From: Deinococcus sp. LM3
GTDB lineage: Bacteria > Deinococcota > Deinococci > Deinococcales > Deinococcaceae
NCBI RefSeq assembly: GCF_002017875.1
Contig: NZ_MUFV01000001.1
Span: 186,001-250,000 of the forward strand
Length of the DNA: 64,000 bases
Reading direction: 5' to 3'
In this document: positions 1 through 10,753 of the stretch, piece by piece
Numbering within the stretch: position 1 is the stretch's first letter
Layout: each line of letters opens with the position of its first letter
Program-made: the position numbers and the translations under genes
Notes under the pieces: generated by a model
Seen by the model: the letters and a program-made list of their open reading frames with translations, nothing else
Told to the model about the DNA's origin: nothing
Databases searched by the model: none

Positions 1-1639
1 GTTCACCCATCTGCGCCTCGAAGTGCAGGACCTGATTCCCGCCGCTGCGTTTGACGCGGTACATGGCGAGGTCGGCGTGCTGTTGCAACGCCCCGGCGTC
101 CGTGCCGTCGGCGGGGGCCACGGCGCACCCCACGGACGCCGTGATGTTCACGCGCTGCCCGCCCAGCGTGAACGGGCGGGCCAGGGCGTCCGCGAGTTTC
201 TGCGCGACCAGCGTCACGTCCTCGCGGGCGGTCACGCGGCTCAGCAGCACCGTGAACTCGTCGCCGCCCATGCGGCCCACCAGGTCGGTGCCGCGCACGC
301 TCTCGCCCAGGCGGCGGGCCACCTGTTGCAGCAGGTTATCCCCGGCCGGGTGCCCGAACGTGTCGTTGACCTGCTTGAAGCGGTCCAGGTCGATGAAGAT
401 CAGCGCGGCCTGCTGCCCGCATTCCAGGCTGCCCAGCGTGTCGTGCGTCACCTGATGAAAGTGCGCGCGGTTCGCGACGCCGGTCAGGGGGTCGTGCGTG
501 GCGCGGTGCAGCAGTACCTGCTGCGTCTCCTGGAGGGCGCGGTTGGCCTGCGCGAGTTCCACGTTGCGCAGCCGCTCGATTTCCGCCTCGCGGTTCAGGA
601 GTTCCAGGCGGATCTCGGCGGTCAGGAGTTGCGAGCGGGCGTCGACCTCGCGGGCGTGCATCTGGCGTTCCAGGTCGAAGTGCTCGCGGGCGACGCTCAG
701 GGCCTGCGCGTGGAGGCCCTGCTGCTCGAACAGCTCGGCGAGGGCTTCCAGGGCCAGCGCCTCCTGCGGCCGTGTGCGGGCCTCGCGGCTGATGCGCAGG
801 CTCTCGCGCAGCAGCGGTTCGGCCTCGTCGGGGCGGTTCAGGCGCAGCAGGGCGCGCGCGGCCGTGACGCCCTGACGGCACACGGCTTCCAGGTCCTGCC
901 GGGCGCGGTTGGCGTTCAGGTCGTCCAGCGCCACGCGCAGCGCCTCCTCGGGGCGGTCCTGGCGCAGCAGGGCGCGGCTCACGCACTCCTGCACGGTGGA
1001 TGTCCAGCGGGGCGGTCCGGACTCGCGGATCACGTCCAGGTGCTCGGCGGCCAGGGTCAGGACTTCCTCGCTGCGGTGCATCTGGTCGCGAATGGCGATC
1101 AGGTGCGTCATGGAGGACGCCAGCATCACCGGGGAGCGCAGCGCCTCGGCGATCTCCAGCGCCTGCCGGTGAAAGGCGAGGGCCTGCGTGGTATTGCCGG
1201 TGTCGGTGTACAGGCTCGCGAGGTTGTTCAGCGCCCGGAAGCTGCCCATGCGGTCCCCGGTGTCCTGCGTGATTCGCAGGCTGTGCAGGAACGCCTCGAG
1301 CGCCTGATCGTACTGCCCGAGGCGGTCGTGTCCCAGGCCCAGGCCGTTCAGGGCGCGGGCCTCGGTCTGCGGGTCGCCCAGTTCACGCGCCAGCGGCAGG
1401 CAGTGGCTGATCTGCGTCAGGACTGCCGGCAGGTCCCCGGTGTACAGCGCGCACCCGGCCAGCAGCAGGTGCGCCTGCGCGCGGGCTGCCCGGTCGCCCT
1501 GCGCCTCCGCGCGGCGCAGCAGGGCCGCGATCTCGCCTTGCGAGCGTTCCGGCGTGTGGTACATCGCGGCTTCCAGCGCCTGCAACTGCCCAAGCAGCGT
1601 GCCGGGCGGGGTGGGGACGGAGCGGCCTGATTGCGTCAC
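1..1639 (-). CDS. Diguanylate cyclase with N-terminal TPR-like repeats (3' end cut by window)
   Basis: Predicted to make the second messenger cyclic di-GMP from two GTP. About 546 residues are visible. Residues from about 25 to 330 are helical, TPR-like repeats with no predicted membrane segment, so the enzyme is probably cytoplasmic and senses through protein contacts. A GGDEF domain follows: DPLTGVANR at its start, IFIDLDRFKQVND, and an intact MGGDEF active site near residue 459. An RxxD inhibitory site (RGTD) lies five residues before GGDEF, which suggests product feedback. The GTG start at 1639 has a strong AGGAGG seven bases upstream; the next ATG is 25 codons inside. A TACTGT -10-like box lies upstream. 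The C-terminal end runs off the left edge, so a further domain cannot be excluded. Confidence 0.88.
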   Translation of the reverse strand, partial: MTQSGRSVPTPPGTLLGQLQALEAAMYHTPERSQGEIAALLRRAEAQGDRAARAQAHLLLAGCALYTGDLPAVLTQISHCLPLARELGDPQTEARALNGLGLGHDRLGQYDQALEAFLHSLRITQDTGDRMGSFRALNNLASLYTDTGNTTQALAFHRQALEIAEALRSPVMLASSMTHLIAIRDQMHRSEEVLTLAAEHLDVIRESGPPRWTSTVQECVSRALLRQDRPEEALRVALDDLNANRARQDLEAVCRQGVTAARALLRLNRPDEAEPLLRESLRISREARTRPQEALALEALAELFEQQGLHAQALSVAREHFDLERQMHAREVDARSQLLTAEIRLELLNREAEIERLRNVELAQANRALQETQQVLLHRATHDPLTGVANRAHFHQVTHDTLGSLECGQQAALIFIDLDRFKQVNDTFGHPAGDNLLQQVARRLGESVRGTDLVGRMGGDEFTVLLSRVTAREDVTLVAQKLADALARPFTLGGQRVNITASVGCAVAPADGTDAGALQQHADLAMYRVKRSGGNQVLHFEAQMGE

Positions 1640-1726
1640 GGGGGAACCTCCTGCCAGCGCGGATCCTGCGCTCACAGTAGGGGGCGGCGCACCACAGAAA
1701 CGTCACACTTCCGTGACCTTCAGGCG

Positions 1727-2388
<662 letters not shown>

Positions 2389-2392
<4 letters not shown>

Positions 2393-3684
2393 GCGGTCAG
2401 TGTACGCGCGGCGGCGTTCAGGGCGTGCAGGCTGGTCCCGGCATGGCGCAGGGCCGCGCGGGCCAGCGGAAGGCGCACATGGGCGGGCGCGTGCGCGAAC
2501 AGCCGCAACATCGTGCGTGCCAGCGGGCCGGGCGGGGTGCGCGGGTCCAGGAAGGCGTGCCAGCGCGCGGGCGGCAGCGCGAAGAACGCCGCGAAGAAGG
2601 CGGGCAGCGCGCGCGGCGGCAGGTTCAGCAGTGCCTGCACGCCCAGCAGGTGCACGGCGCGGGCGGCGCGGCGTTCCGGGGGCCACAGGGCGTCCCAGCC
2701 GGCCTGCGCGGGGTCACGGCCATCCCGCAGCGCCCCGGCGATGGCGTCGGCGACGGCCGGAGCGTCCCGCAGCGCGCCGCTCACCTGAAAACCGCTGATC
2801 GGGTGGACCAGTCCGGCGGCCGCCCCGAAGGCCAGCACGCCGTCCGGGGCGGGGGGCGCGGTGTTCATCGGGAAGGACACCCACTCGTCGCTGAGAATCT
2901 CGCGCGGTGGGGTGCCCTGGGCGCGCAGGCGGGCGTGCAGGCGGGCTTCCAGATCCTGACGGGTGGGGGCGGGCCGGGCGATCAGGCTGGTTTCCTCCAC
3001 GAAGTACCGGTCGCCGCCCAGGTGCATGGCGTACAGGAACGTCGCGCCGCCGCGCCGGTCAGCGGGCGGGTCCCCGTGTGGCGTGCGGTAGTCCATCCAC
3101 ACGGCCGCGCCGGGCGCGCTGGGGGGCCGGTCGAAGGTCGCCACGATCCCGTAGGCGGTCTGGAGGGCCGCGCCGTCCGGGTGGCGGTCCGGTTGCCGCA
3201 GCAGCGCAGGGCGGTGCCCGCTGGCGTCGATGACCACGCGCGCCTTCCAGCGGGCGGGCTGGCCGTCCTGGGTGCCCTGCACCGTCCAGCCGTTTCCGCT
3301 GCGTGCAGCCCCGTCCATCCTGACAGCGCCGTCCACCCGCGCGGCCGTGAGGGTCAGCCCCGGCCCGGCCCGGCCCAGCAGCGCGGCACGCAGGCCCGCG
3401 TTGTCCAGCAGGGTGTACGGGCGCAGCAGCGGCGTGGGCTGCGGCCCGGTGTGCACGCGCACGTCCGCCCAGGTGTGCGCCGCGCAGTCCTGCATCCATC
3501 CGGGCAGGTCGTCGTGCCACGCGCCGTACGTGGCCGGGAACGGGGCGTGCGGGGCGGGGTCGGTCACGCGGACGCTCAGGCCGCGCGCGGTCAGTTCGGC
3601 GGCCAGGGCCAGTCCGGCGGGGCCAGCGCCGACGATCAGGGCGTCCGTGGGCGGTCCGGACAGGAGTGGGGCGTCGGCGGTCAT
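2389..3684 (-). CDS. crtLm: Lycopene cyclase (FAD-dependent, carotenoid synthesis)
   Basis: A 431-residue flavoprotein with an N-terminal dinucleotide-binding fold (ALIVGAGPAGLALAAEL, about 15-31) followed by the typical D-P-x-P and TYGAWHDDLPGW segment of plant/cyanobacterial-type lycopene cyclases. Central WMDYRTPHGD and FLYAM motifs and a late PISGFQVSGALRDA flavin-contact segment agree. Deinococcus uses such a cyclase on the route to deinoxanthin, closing one end of lycopene. The ATG has a TAGCCT box nine bases upstream, so the leader would be very short. Its stop overlaps the start of sdaAB by four bases. Confidence 0.82.
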
Positions 3685-3851
3685 CTGGCCCGCAGGCTAG
3701 CGCGGCCCGGCCCGGCGCGAGTGTGCGCCCGCACCCGCCCGCACCGGCCGGGCCACAGGAGCCGGGGGCGGCGAAAGCATCAAGGGCCTCTAAGGGCCGA
3801 GTGTGCCCCGGCACGCAGCCGCCCGCGCGGACGGCACTCTAACCTGCGCGA

Positions 3852-4748
3852 ATGAGCACTCCTGCCCACTCCCGCCGCCCCGCCGCCCGCCGCCTGCTGC
3901 TCGGGGCGGGCGCCCTGGCCCTGGGCCTGTCCCTGGCCGCCTGCTCGCGTGACGGCGCGCAGGGCTTCCTGAACAACCTGACCAGCACCGGCGGCCTGAC
4001 CGTGAACCGTGACGTGTCGTACGGCCCGGACGGCCGCAACGTCATGGACATCTACGCGCCGCAGAACGCGCAGGGCGCGCCGGTGGTGCTGTTCATCCAC
4101 GGGGGTTCCTGGCAGGGCGGCGACAAGGACGGTCACAAGTTTGTCGGTGAGTCCCTGGCGCGCGCCGGGTACGTGGCGGGCGTCATGAGTTACCGTCTGG
4201 CGCCGCAGAACGTGTACCCGTCGTACGTGCAGGACGCCGCGCAGGCGCTGAAGGTGCTGCGGGCCGACGCGACGGGCCTCGGCGGGAACCCCGACAACCT
4301 GTTCGTGATGGGCCACTCGGCCGGGGGGTTCAACGCCGTCGAGATGGTCGACAACGCCCGCTGGCTGGCCGAGGTGAACGTGCCCGTGGGGAGTATCCGG
4401 GGCGTGATCGGCGTGGCCGGGCCGTACTCCTTCGACTTCCGGTCCTTCCAGTCGGCCGTCGCTTTCCCGAAAGGAGCGACGCCGGACGAGGTCATGCCGG
4501 ACCGCCACGTGCGCGCCGACGCGCCCCCGCACCTGCTGCTGGTCGCGCAGAACGACGACACGGTCGCGCCGCAGAACGGCGTGAACATGGAACGCGCCCT
4601 GCGCGCGGCGGGCGTGCCGGTGGAACTGAAGGTGCTGCCGGGCGTGGGGCACATCACGATCATCGCGGCCATGTCCCGGCCGCTGACGTTCCTGGGCGAC
4701 ACGCGCGCGCAGGTCATCCGTTTCATCGAGGAACGCCGCCTGAAATGA
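3852..4748 (+). CDS. Lipoprotein alpha/beta hydrolase (esterase-like)
   Basis: A 298-residue predicted exported esterase. The first 33 residues form a lipoprotein signal (twin arginines, hydrophobic core, lipobox LAAC). The hydrolase part has the oxyanion-hole motif FIHGGSW (about 76-82), the nucleophile elbow GHSAGG (about 155-160), and a late aspartate and histidine (AQNDDT and VGHI) suited to the catalytic triad. This resembles the BD-FAE/carboxylesterase branch; the substrate is unknown. The ATG is exactly six bases after a TAACCT -10 box with no ribosome site, so it is probably leaderless. Confidence 0.8.
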   Translation: MSTPAHSRRPAARRLLLGAGALALGLSLAACSRDGAQGFLNNLTSTGGLTVNRDVSYGPDGRNVMDIYAPQNAQGAPVVLFIHGGSWQGGDKDGHKFVGESLARAGYVAGVMSYRLAPQNVYPSYVQDAAQALKVLRADATGLGGNPDNLFVMGHSAGGFNAVEMVDNARWLAEVNVPVGSIRGVIGVAGPYSFDFRSFQSAVAFPKGATPDEVMPDRHVRADAPPHLLLVAQNDDTVAPQNGVNMERALRAAGVPVELKVLPGVGHITIIAAMSRPLTFLGDTRAQVIRFIEERRLK

Positions 4749-4809
4749 CGGCCGCCTGAAGTGATCGGCAGATAATCCGGCGGGACGGGCGGGGCGGTAG
4801 ATTGGGCGC

Positions 4810-5187
4810 ATGTCCCGCTCCGCCCTGCTCCTCGTTGCCCTGGCGTGCGCGCCGCTGCTGGGCGGCTGCCGTTACGCGTTCGTGCCACTGATTCCCGCGC
4901 AGGTGAACGTGGACCTGCCCGCGCGGCTCACGAACGCCACCCTGACCCGGCAGGGGGACACGCTGCGCGTCACGGCACAACTGGACGGACGCTTCGAGCC
5001 GGGCTTCCTGACGGTCCGCTGGTTCGACGGGGGCCGCGAACTGGGCACCGACAGCGTCTACCTGGACGACCGGCAGCGCGCCGCGACCTTCACGCTGGAC
5101 GCGCCCGCACGCGGCACGTACCGCGCGGTCCTGTCGTTCGGCGGGGCGGCGCTGCGGCAGGTCGAACTGTACGAGGTCGCGCCGTGA
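4810..5187 (+). CDS. Small lipoprotein of unknown function
   Basis: A 125-residue protein with a short signal peptide ending in the lipobox LLGGC (cysteine at residue 20). The mature part is predicted to be beta-rich, with alternating hydrophobic residues (LRVTAQLDGRF, FLTVRWFD, YRAVLSFGG), compatible with a single immunoglobulin-like sandwich. No family is recognised. The ATG is six bases after TAGATT and lacks a ribosome-binding site, so it is likely leaderless. Its stop overlaps the GTG start of the pyrophosphatase-like gene by four bases, implying coupled translation. Confidence 0.7.
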   Translation: MSRSALLLVALACAPLLGGCRYAFVPLIPAQVNVDLPARLTNATLTRQGDTLRVTAQLDGRFEPGFLTVRWFDGGRELGTDSVYLDDRQRAATFTLDAPARGTYRAVLSFGGAALRQVELYEVAP

Positions 5188-5606
5188 GTGACGCCGGCGG
5201 CACCTGGACGGGCGTGGTCGAGTGGACGGCCGGCACCCGCGAGCGGTTCGTTTGGCGCGGCGGCACACTGGAACCGCTCCGCACCGAACGCTGGAACGCG
5301 CCCGTCAATTACGGTTGCCTGCCCGGCACCCTGAACCCCGCCGACGACGCCGAGGTGGACGCCGTGTGGCTGGGCGCGCCCCTGCCGGTCGGGACGCAGC
5401 TGACGCTCCCGCCGGCCGGGCTGCTGCACCTGCTCGACGGGGATCACAAGGTCATCTTCGCCGGGCCGGACGCCGCGCCGGACCCGGTCGCCGTGCAGGC
5501 GCTGCTGGACTGGTTCCCGCCGGAACGCGGCGCGCAGCTGCTCGGGCCGGAGCAGGCCGCCGCGTGGCTGGCCGGGGTCGGGCTGACGCCGCCGACCTCC
5601 CACTGA
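5184..5606 (+). CDS. Inorganic pyrophosphatase-like protein with altered active site
   Basis: A 140-residue protein that keeps the order of family I soluble pyrophosphatase motifs: VNYGCLPGTL (like NYG-IPGTL), then ADDAEVDAVWLG in place of the D-G-D-P-x-D-x signature, PPAGLLHL and DGDHKVIFA (like DxKII). The middle aspartate of the signature is alanine here, so the usual metal and nucleophile-activating arrangement is incomplete. It is also shorter than bacterial pyrophosphatases (about 175 residues). It may be a weak enzyme or a non-catalytic relative. The GTG start overlaps the upstream lipoprotein stop (GTGA). Confidence 0.6.
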   Translation: MSDAGGTWTGVVEWTAGTRERFVWRGGTLEPLRTERWNAPVNYGCLPGTLNPADDAEVDAVWLGAPLPVGTQLTLPPAGLLHLLDGDHKVIFAGPDAAPDPVAVQALLDWFPPERGAQLLGPEQAAAWLAGVGLTPPTSH

Positions 5607-5660
5607 ACCGGCACGGTCTGAGGGCACCGTCGTCTGAGCACCGTCGTCTGGGCGCGGTCG

Positions 5661-6620
5661 TCAGGGCCGGGAACCGACGTCGGTGGTGGCCGGGCCGGGC
5701 GGCGCGGGCGTCCAGTCGCGCGTCAGGGCCAGCAGGCGGCCCGTGACCCAGCCCATCGCCTCGCTGCGCGGGTACGACACGGCGCTGTGGTCCTCACGGG
5801 TCGAGACGAAACGTTCCAGGCCGGTGCGGGTGCCGTCCAGGCGGGTGTTCGGCGTCAGTTCGAACAGGTAGTTCACAGGCAGGCCCAGCGTCTGCGTGCG
5901 CGCCGGCAGGCGTTTGCTCTGCACTTCCAGGTTCAGTTTCACGTTCGGCCAGACCACGTCCTTGATGTTCAGGTTCCGGCCTGCCACGCGGATCACGTCG
6001 CAGGCTTCCAGCGGGGACGGGTCGGCCGGCCGCGCGCGCAGCAGGGAGGCGAAATCTCCGCGCCAGCCCAGGCAGATGCCGTCCAGGTCGATCTGCACGT
6101 CGATGGGCACGGACGGGTTGACCCGGGTCAGGTGGTGTAGCCACACCGCGCCCTGCGAGTGGCCCAGCAGCACCAGCCGGGGCGGTCGGGGCGCGCCCAG
6201 CCAGGGTTTCAGGGCGTTCAGGTCGTCCTGCAATGCCGCGTACCCGCGCTGGGGGACGTTCAGGGCGGGCGGCGTGAAGGTGTGGGCGGGGTGACTGGCG
6301 TACCCGCGCGCCTGCACGCTCAGGCCGCGCGTGGTGAACGCGTCGGCCAGGGCGTCCAGCGTGCCGCGCGACCCCAGGTAATCCCAGTTGTCGCGCGGCG
6401 CGGCGCACGACGGCGCGCAGCGGCCCGACACGCTCAGGATCACCACGTCCGGCGCGGGGCCGGTCAGGTCCAGCGGGGCGGTCCGGGTCACCTGCGGCGA
6501 GAGGCGTGGCGAGCAGGCCAGCAGCGCGGGCAACAGCAGGGCCGCCAGCAGCAGTCCTGTCGGCCGCGGGGCCGGAAGGCGGATCTGTGACAGCAGTGGA
6601 GGGTGGGGCAGGGCACGCAT
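5661..6620 (-). CDS. Lipoprotein alpha/beta hydrolase, lipase-like
   Basis: A 319-residue protein with an N-terminal signal ending in LLAC (cysteine at about 36), so probably a lipoprotein. The fold is suggested by VVILSVSGRC, a GHSQG nucleophile elbow (about 152-156) followed by AVWLHHL, and a late histidine (REDHSAV). Cysteines in GRCAPSCAAP could form a disulfide outside the membrane. It is unrelated in detail to the esterase at 3852. A TACACT box ends ten bases before the ATG. It stands alone, convergent with the pyrophosphatase-like gene. Confidence 0.65.
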   Translation of the reverse strand: MRALPHPPLLSQIRLPAPRPTGLLLAALLLPALLACSPRLSPQVTRTAPLDLTGPAPDVVILSVSGRCAPSCAAPRDNWDYLGSRGTLDALADAFTTRGLSVQARGYASHPAHTFTPPALNVPQRGYAALQDDLNALKPWLGAPRPPRLVLLGHSQGAVWLHHLTRVNPSVPIDVQIDLDGICLGWRGDFASLLRARPADPSPLEACDVIRVAGRNLNIKDVVWPNVKLNLEVQSKRLPARTQTLGLPVNYLFELTPNTRLDGTRTGLERFVSTREDHSAVSYPRSEAMGWVTGRLLALTRDWTPAPPGPATTDVGSRP

Positions 6621-6669
6621 TCGGAACCACAGTGTAGGGGTCAGTCGTGGCGCTCAGGTCTGGCGGGCG

Positions 6670-7368
6670 TCAGGGCGGTGAGGGCGGTCGGCGCTGCGCC
6701 CGGTACAGCTTCGCGGGGCGGCCCGCCTGTCCGTACTGGTGGTCGAGCTGGGCGCGGCCGCTGCGCACGAGATGTTCGAGGTACCGCCACGCGGTCACGC
6801 GGCTGAGGTGGACCTGCTCGCCGATCTCCTCGGCGCTGACCGGCTGGGCGGCGTCCGCGAGGGCCTGCGCGACGCGTTCCAGGGTGTGCGGGTCGATGCC
6901 GCGCGGCAGGGCGGGCGGCAGGCTGCTGACACCCAGCAGGCGGTCCAGGCGGCCCTGGTCGAGGCGGGTGTCGGTCGGGCCGGACTGGCGGCGGGCGCGG
7001 TGCCGGGCCAGCAGTTCCTGTAGCCGCGCGCCGGTGAACGGTTTGATCAGGTAGTCGAACGCGCCGTGCGCGAGGGCGAGGCGCACGCTGGCCTCGTCGT
7101 CGGCGGCGGTGATCAGGGCGACGTCGGTGGTCAGGCCCTGGGCGCGCCAGTGGCGCAGCAGGCCCAGGCCGCTGCCGTCGGGCAGGTGGACGTCCAGCAG
7201 GATCAGGTCCGGGTTCAGGGCGCGGGCCAGGGCGTCGCCCTGCGCGCAGGTGGCGGCGCTACCGACCACATGCACGTCCGGGTCGCGTTCCAGCAGGTCG
7301 CGGTTGACGCGGGCCACGCGCAGGTCGTCCTCGACCAGCAGCACGCGGACCGGCAGGGTGGGCGTCAC
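6670..7368 (-). CDS. Response regulator, CitB/DcuR type
   Basis: A 232-residue two-component regulator. The receiver domain occupies about 5-120 with VLLVEDD acidic residues, the phosphoacceptor aspartate in LILLDVHLPDG, and the conserved lysine in LIKPF. The C-terminal half (about 165-225) carries a helix-turn-helix: EEIGEQVHLSRVTAWRYLE. The GTG start overlaps the kinase stop (GTGA), so the pair is co-translated. The operon is divergent from tctCBA, which suggests that it controls tricarboxylate uptake, as CitA/CitB-type systems do. Confidence 0.88.
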   Translation of the reverse strand: MTPTLPVRVLLVEDDLRVARVNRDLLERDPDVHVVGSAATCAQGDALARALNPDLILLDVHLPDGSGLGLLRHWRAQGLTTDVALITAADDEASVRLALAHGAFDYLIKPFTGARLQELLARHRARRQSGPTDTRLDQGRLDRLLGVSSLPPALPRGIDPHTLERVAQALADAAQPVSAEEIGEQVHLSRVTAWRYLEHLVRSGRAQLDHQYGQAGRPAKLYRAQRRPPSPP

Positions 7369-8975
7369 GGGCCGCTCCGGACGCCGGGTTCGTCGGGGAC
7401 GGTCAGGGTGGGCGGCGTGGGGGCCGGGAGGCTCAGCTGGAACACGGTGCGGCCGTCGCGGCGGGTGTGGCGCAGCTGCCCGCCGAGCGCCTGCACGCGC
7501 CCCATGACGCCGTGCAGGCCGTAGCCGCGGCCCTCGCCCTTGCTGCTCGCGCCGCGGGTGTACAGCGCGCCGCTCAGGTCGGCGGGCACGCCGGGGCCGC
7601 TGTCCTCGACCTCGATCTGCATGCCTTCCGGGTCCTCGCCGATCAGGACCGTGACCCGACCGGGCTGCCCGGCCAGCGCCTCGAAGGCGTTCTGCGTGAG
7701 GTTCCCGACGGCGCTGACCAGGGTGTCGGCGTGCCGTTCCCACTGCGGGCCGAGGCTGCTGCCCTCGGTGACGCTGAAGTCGATGCCGAGTTCCTGCGCC
7801 CGCTCGCGCTTGCCGGCCAGCAGCGCGACCAGCCGGGGCACCTGCACGTCGCGCAGCAGTTGCCGGAACTGCGCGTCGGCGTGGATCTCGGCGTTCAGGA
7901 CGCGCAGGGCCTCGTCACCGCGCCCGAGTTGCAGCAGGCCCGACAGGACGTGCAGGCGGTTCTGGTACTCGTGCGTCTGGGCGCGCAGCACGTCCACGAA
8001 ACCGCGTGCGTGCGTGAGTTCCTCGGCCAGCGCCAGCGCCTCGGCCCGGTCGCGGAACACGGCGACGAACCCGCCCCCGTCCAGCGGTTCGAGGTTCACC
8101 AGGACCGGCTGGCCACGCAGGGTCAGTTCGAGGTTGTGAAGGCGTTCCGGCGCGGCGGGCGCGGCGACCCGCGCCAGTTCCGGCCACAGGTCCGTCAGGG
8201 CGGCGGGCGCGGCGCGGTCCCCGAGCATCCGGGCGGCGCGGGCGCTGGTCAGCGTGACCTGCCCGGCGCGGTCCACGGCCAGCACGCCCTCGCGCAGCGC
8301 GGCCAGCACCGCCCGCTGCTGCCGGGCGAGCGCGGCGATCTGTTCGGGTTCCAGGTTCAGGATCTCGGCGCGCAGGCGCCGCGCGGCCCACACGGCGCCC
8401 ACCGTGCCCAGCGCCAGGGCCAGCACGAACCAGGGCAGCAGGCTGACCAGCGCGCGGCCCACCAGTTGCCACACCTGCGGCATCAGGTAACCGGTGCTGA
8501 CGACGCCCACCACGGTCCCGCCGCTCCGGCCGTCCTGCCAGACCGGGACCTTGCCGCGCACGCTCAGGCCCAGGCTGCCGCGCGCGACGCTCACGACCTC
8601 CCGTCCGGCCAGGGGCGCGGCGTTGTCGCCGCCCTCCATCGGGAGGCCCAGCCGTTCCGGCAGCGGGTGGGCCAGCCGCACCCCGGCGCGGTTGCCCACC
8701 ACGATGAAGTCCGCGCCGGCCTCCAGGCGCAGGTCGTTCACGCGGGCGTTCAGTTCCGGGTTCTGAACGCCGGCCCCGGCGCCCTGCACGACGACCGGAA
8801 TGCGCGCCACGATGCGGCTGGCGGTCAGGGCGCGTTCCCCCAGGCGCGCGCGGGCCTCGGAGTACAGGTGCGTGGTCTGCACGGCGACCAGCAGGATGGT
8901 CATGCCGCACAGCACCAGCAGGTGCAGGCGCACGAGTCGGCCCTGCAGGTCGGGGCGGCGGGAAAACACGGTCAT
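7365..8975 (-). CDS. Sensor histidine kinase, CitA/DcuS type
   Basis: A 536-residue membrane kinase. One membrane segment at about 13-32, an extracytoplasmic sensor region of about 130 residues typical of CitA/DcuS ligand domains, and a second membrane segment near 180-200 precede a PAS-like region. The phosphoacceptor is in THEYQNRLH; the ATPase domain has the N-box NLTQNAFEAL and DSGPGVP. The position beside tctCBA suggests a citrate-like ligand. The ATG at 8975 was chosen because upstream codons in frame lack signal character; the upstream intergenic region is shared with tctC. Confidence 0.87.
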   Translation of the reverse strand: MTVFSRRPDLQGRLVRLHLLVLCGMTILLVAVQTTHLYSEARARLGERALTASRIVARIPVVVQGAGAGVQNPELNARVNDLRLEAGADFIVVGNRAGVRLAHPLPERLGLPMEGGDNAAPLAGREVVSVARGSLGLSVRGKVPVWQDGRSGGTVVGVVSTGYLMPQVWQLVGRALVSLLPWFVLALALGTVGAVWAARRLRAEILNLEPEQIAALARQQRAVLAALREGVLAVDRAGQVTLTSARAARMLGDRAAPAALTDLWPELARVAAPAAPERLHNLELTLRGQPVLVNLEPLDGGGFVAVFRDRAEALALAEELTHARGFVDVLRAQTHEYQNRLHVLSGLLQLGRGDEALRVLNAEIHADAQFRQLLRDVQVPRLVALLAGKRERAQELGIDFSVTEGSSLGPQWERHADTLVSAVGNLTQNAFEALAGQPGRVTVLIGEDPEGMQIEVEDSGPGVPADLSGALYTRGASSKGEGRGYGLHGVMGRVQALGGQLRHTRRDGRTVFQLSLPAPTPPTLTVPDEPGVRSGP

Positions 8976-9047
8976 GGGTATCGTCCCTGATTGTAGGCGG
9001 CGGCGCCCGGCGCGCCGGGTTGCGTTCATTGAGTTCACACCTGTGCG

Positions 9048-9080
9048 TTGCGTGCGCGCCGACGGCCGTGCTGCACGCAA
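9048..9080. promoter_or_regulatory. Perfect inverted repeat between kinase operon and tctC (possible operator)
   Basis: TTGCGTGC at 9048-9055 and its exact complement GCACGCAA at 9073-9080 are separated by 17 bases. The repeat lies 9 bases before the probable -35 box of the tctCBA promoter. It is a good candidate site for the divergent CitB-type regulator. This is inferred from position only. Confidence 0.45.
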
Positions 9081-9088
9081 TAAATCCC

Positions 9089-9117
9089 TTGCGGCGTGCC
9101 CGGCGCCGGAGTAGGGT
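9089..9117 (+). promoter_or_regulatory. Probable sigma-70 promoter of tctCBA
   Basis: TTGCGG at 9089-9094 and TAGGGT at 9112-9117 are 17 bases apart. Transcription would begin near 9124, giving a leader of about 60 bases that includes the ribosome site GGAGG before tctC. Confidence 0.5.
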
Positions 9118-9183
9118 GGCCGGGTACTGACAACCCAGACCGGCTGCCCATCCGAGCGGCAGCCCACCCACCGGAGGTTCACC

Positions 9184-10134
<951 letters not shown>

Positions 10135-10225
10135 TACCGACAGTTTCGGCAGTCCGGGCGGCGGCGAGTTTCCTTCGCCCCGCCCGGCTCTGTCGTGTCC
10201 CCCTTCTCCTTTCGAGGTGTCCTGA

Positions 10226-10753
10226 ATGTCTGACCCCACCCTTCCACCCACCCCCCCAGGTGCCGGCGCGCGGCCCGGTCTGAGCGTCCCGGACCTGCTG
10301 GTCGCGCTGGGCGTCGTGCTGCTGGGCGCGCTGCTGCTGATCGGCACACTCCAGATTCCGTTCGGCATCAACGCCGTGGTCGGCCCGCGCGTGTTTCCGC
10401 TGATCGTGTCGGTCGGCACGCTGCTGCTGGGCACCCTGCTGACCGTGAACGTCCTGCGAGGCGGGCGCGCCGAACCGGCCGCCGAGGAGGACACCGACCC
10501 GGACGCCCGGCCGGACCTGCGCCAGCCGGCCCTGATCCTGGGCGGGTTCCTGCTGGGCGCGGCGCTGCTGCAACCGCTGGGCTTCGTGATCGGCACGGCC
10601 ATCATGTACTTCACGGTGGGCTTCGCGTTCGGTGAGCGGCGCGCGCCGCTGCTGGCGGGCGTGGCGCTGATCGTGGCGCTCGTCACGTACGTGGTGTTCA
10701 CGCGCGGCCTGGGCCTGACCCTCCCGGCGGGCCTCCTGAACGGGGTGCTGTGA
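10226..10753 (+). CDS. tctB: Tricarboxylate transporter small membrane subunit
   Basis: A 175-residue protein with four predicted membrane helices (about 22-42, 52-72, 98-118 and 130-160). This is the arrangement expected of TctB, the small membrane partner of TctA. The first 18 residues are rich in proline. It lies 91 bases after tctC and its stop overlaps the tctA start (TGATG), so it is translated together with tctA. TctB proteins diverge quickly, and the assignment rests largely on size, topology and position. Confidence 0.85.
   Translation: MSDPTLPPTPPGAGARPGLSVPDLLVALGVVLLGALLLIGTLQIPFGINAVVGPRVFPLIVSVGTLLLGTLLTVNVLRGGRAEPAAEEDTDPDARPDLRQPALILGGFLLGAALLQPLGFVIGTAIMYFTVGFAFGERRAPLLAGVALIVALVTYVVFTRGLGLTLPAGLLNGVL

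Noticed and set aside
23..1630. Long plus-strand frame opposite the diguanylate cyclase
   Set aside because: The minus strand encodes GGDEF and TPR motifs; the plus frame is low-complexity.
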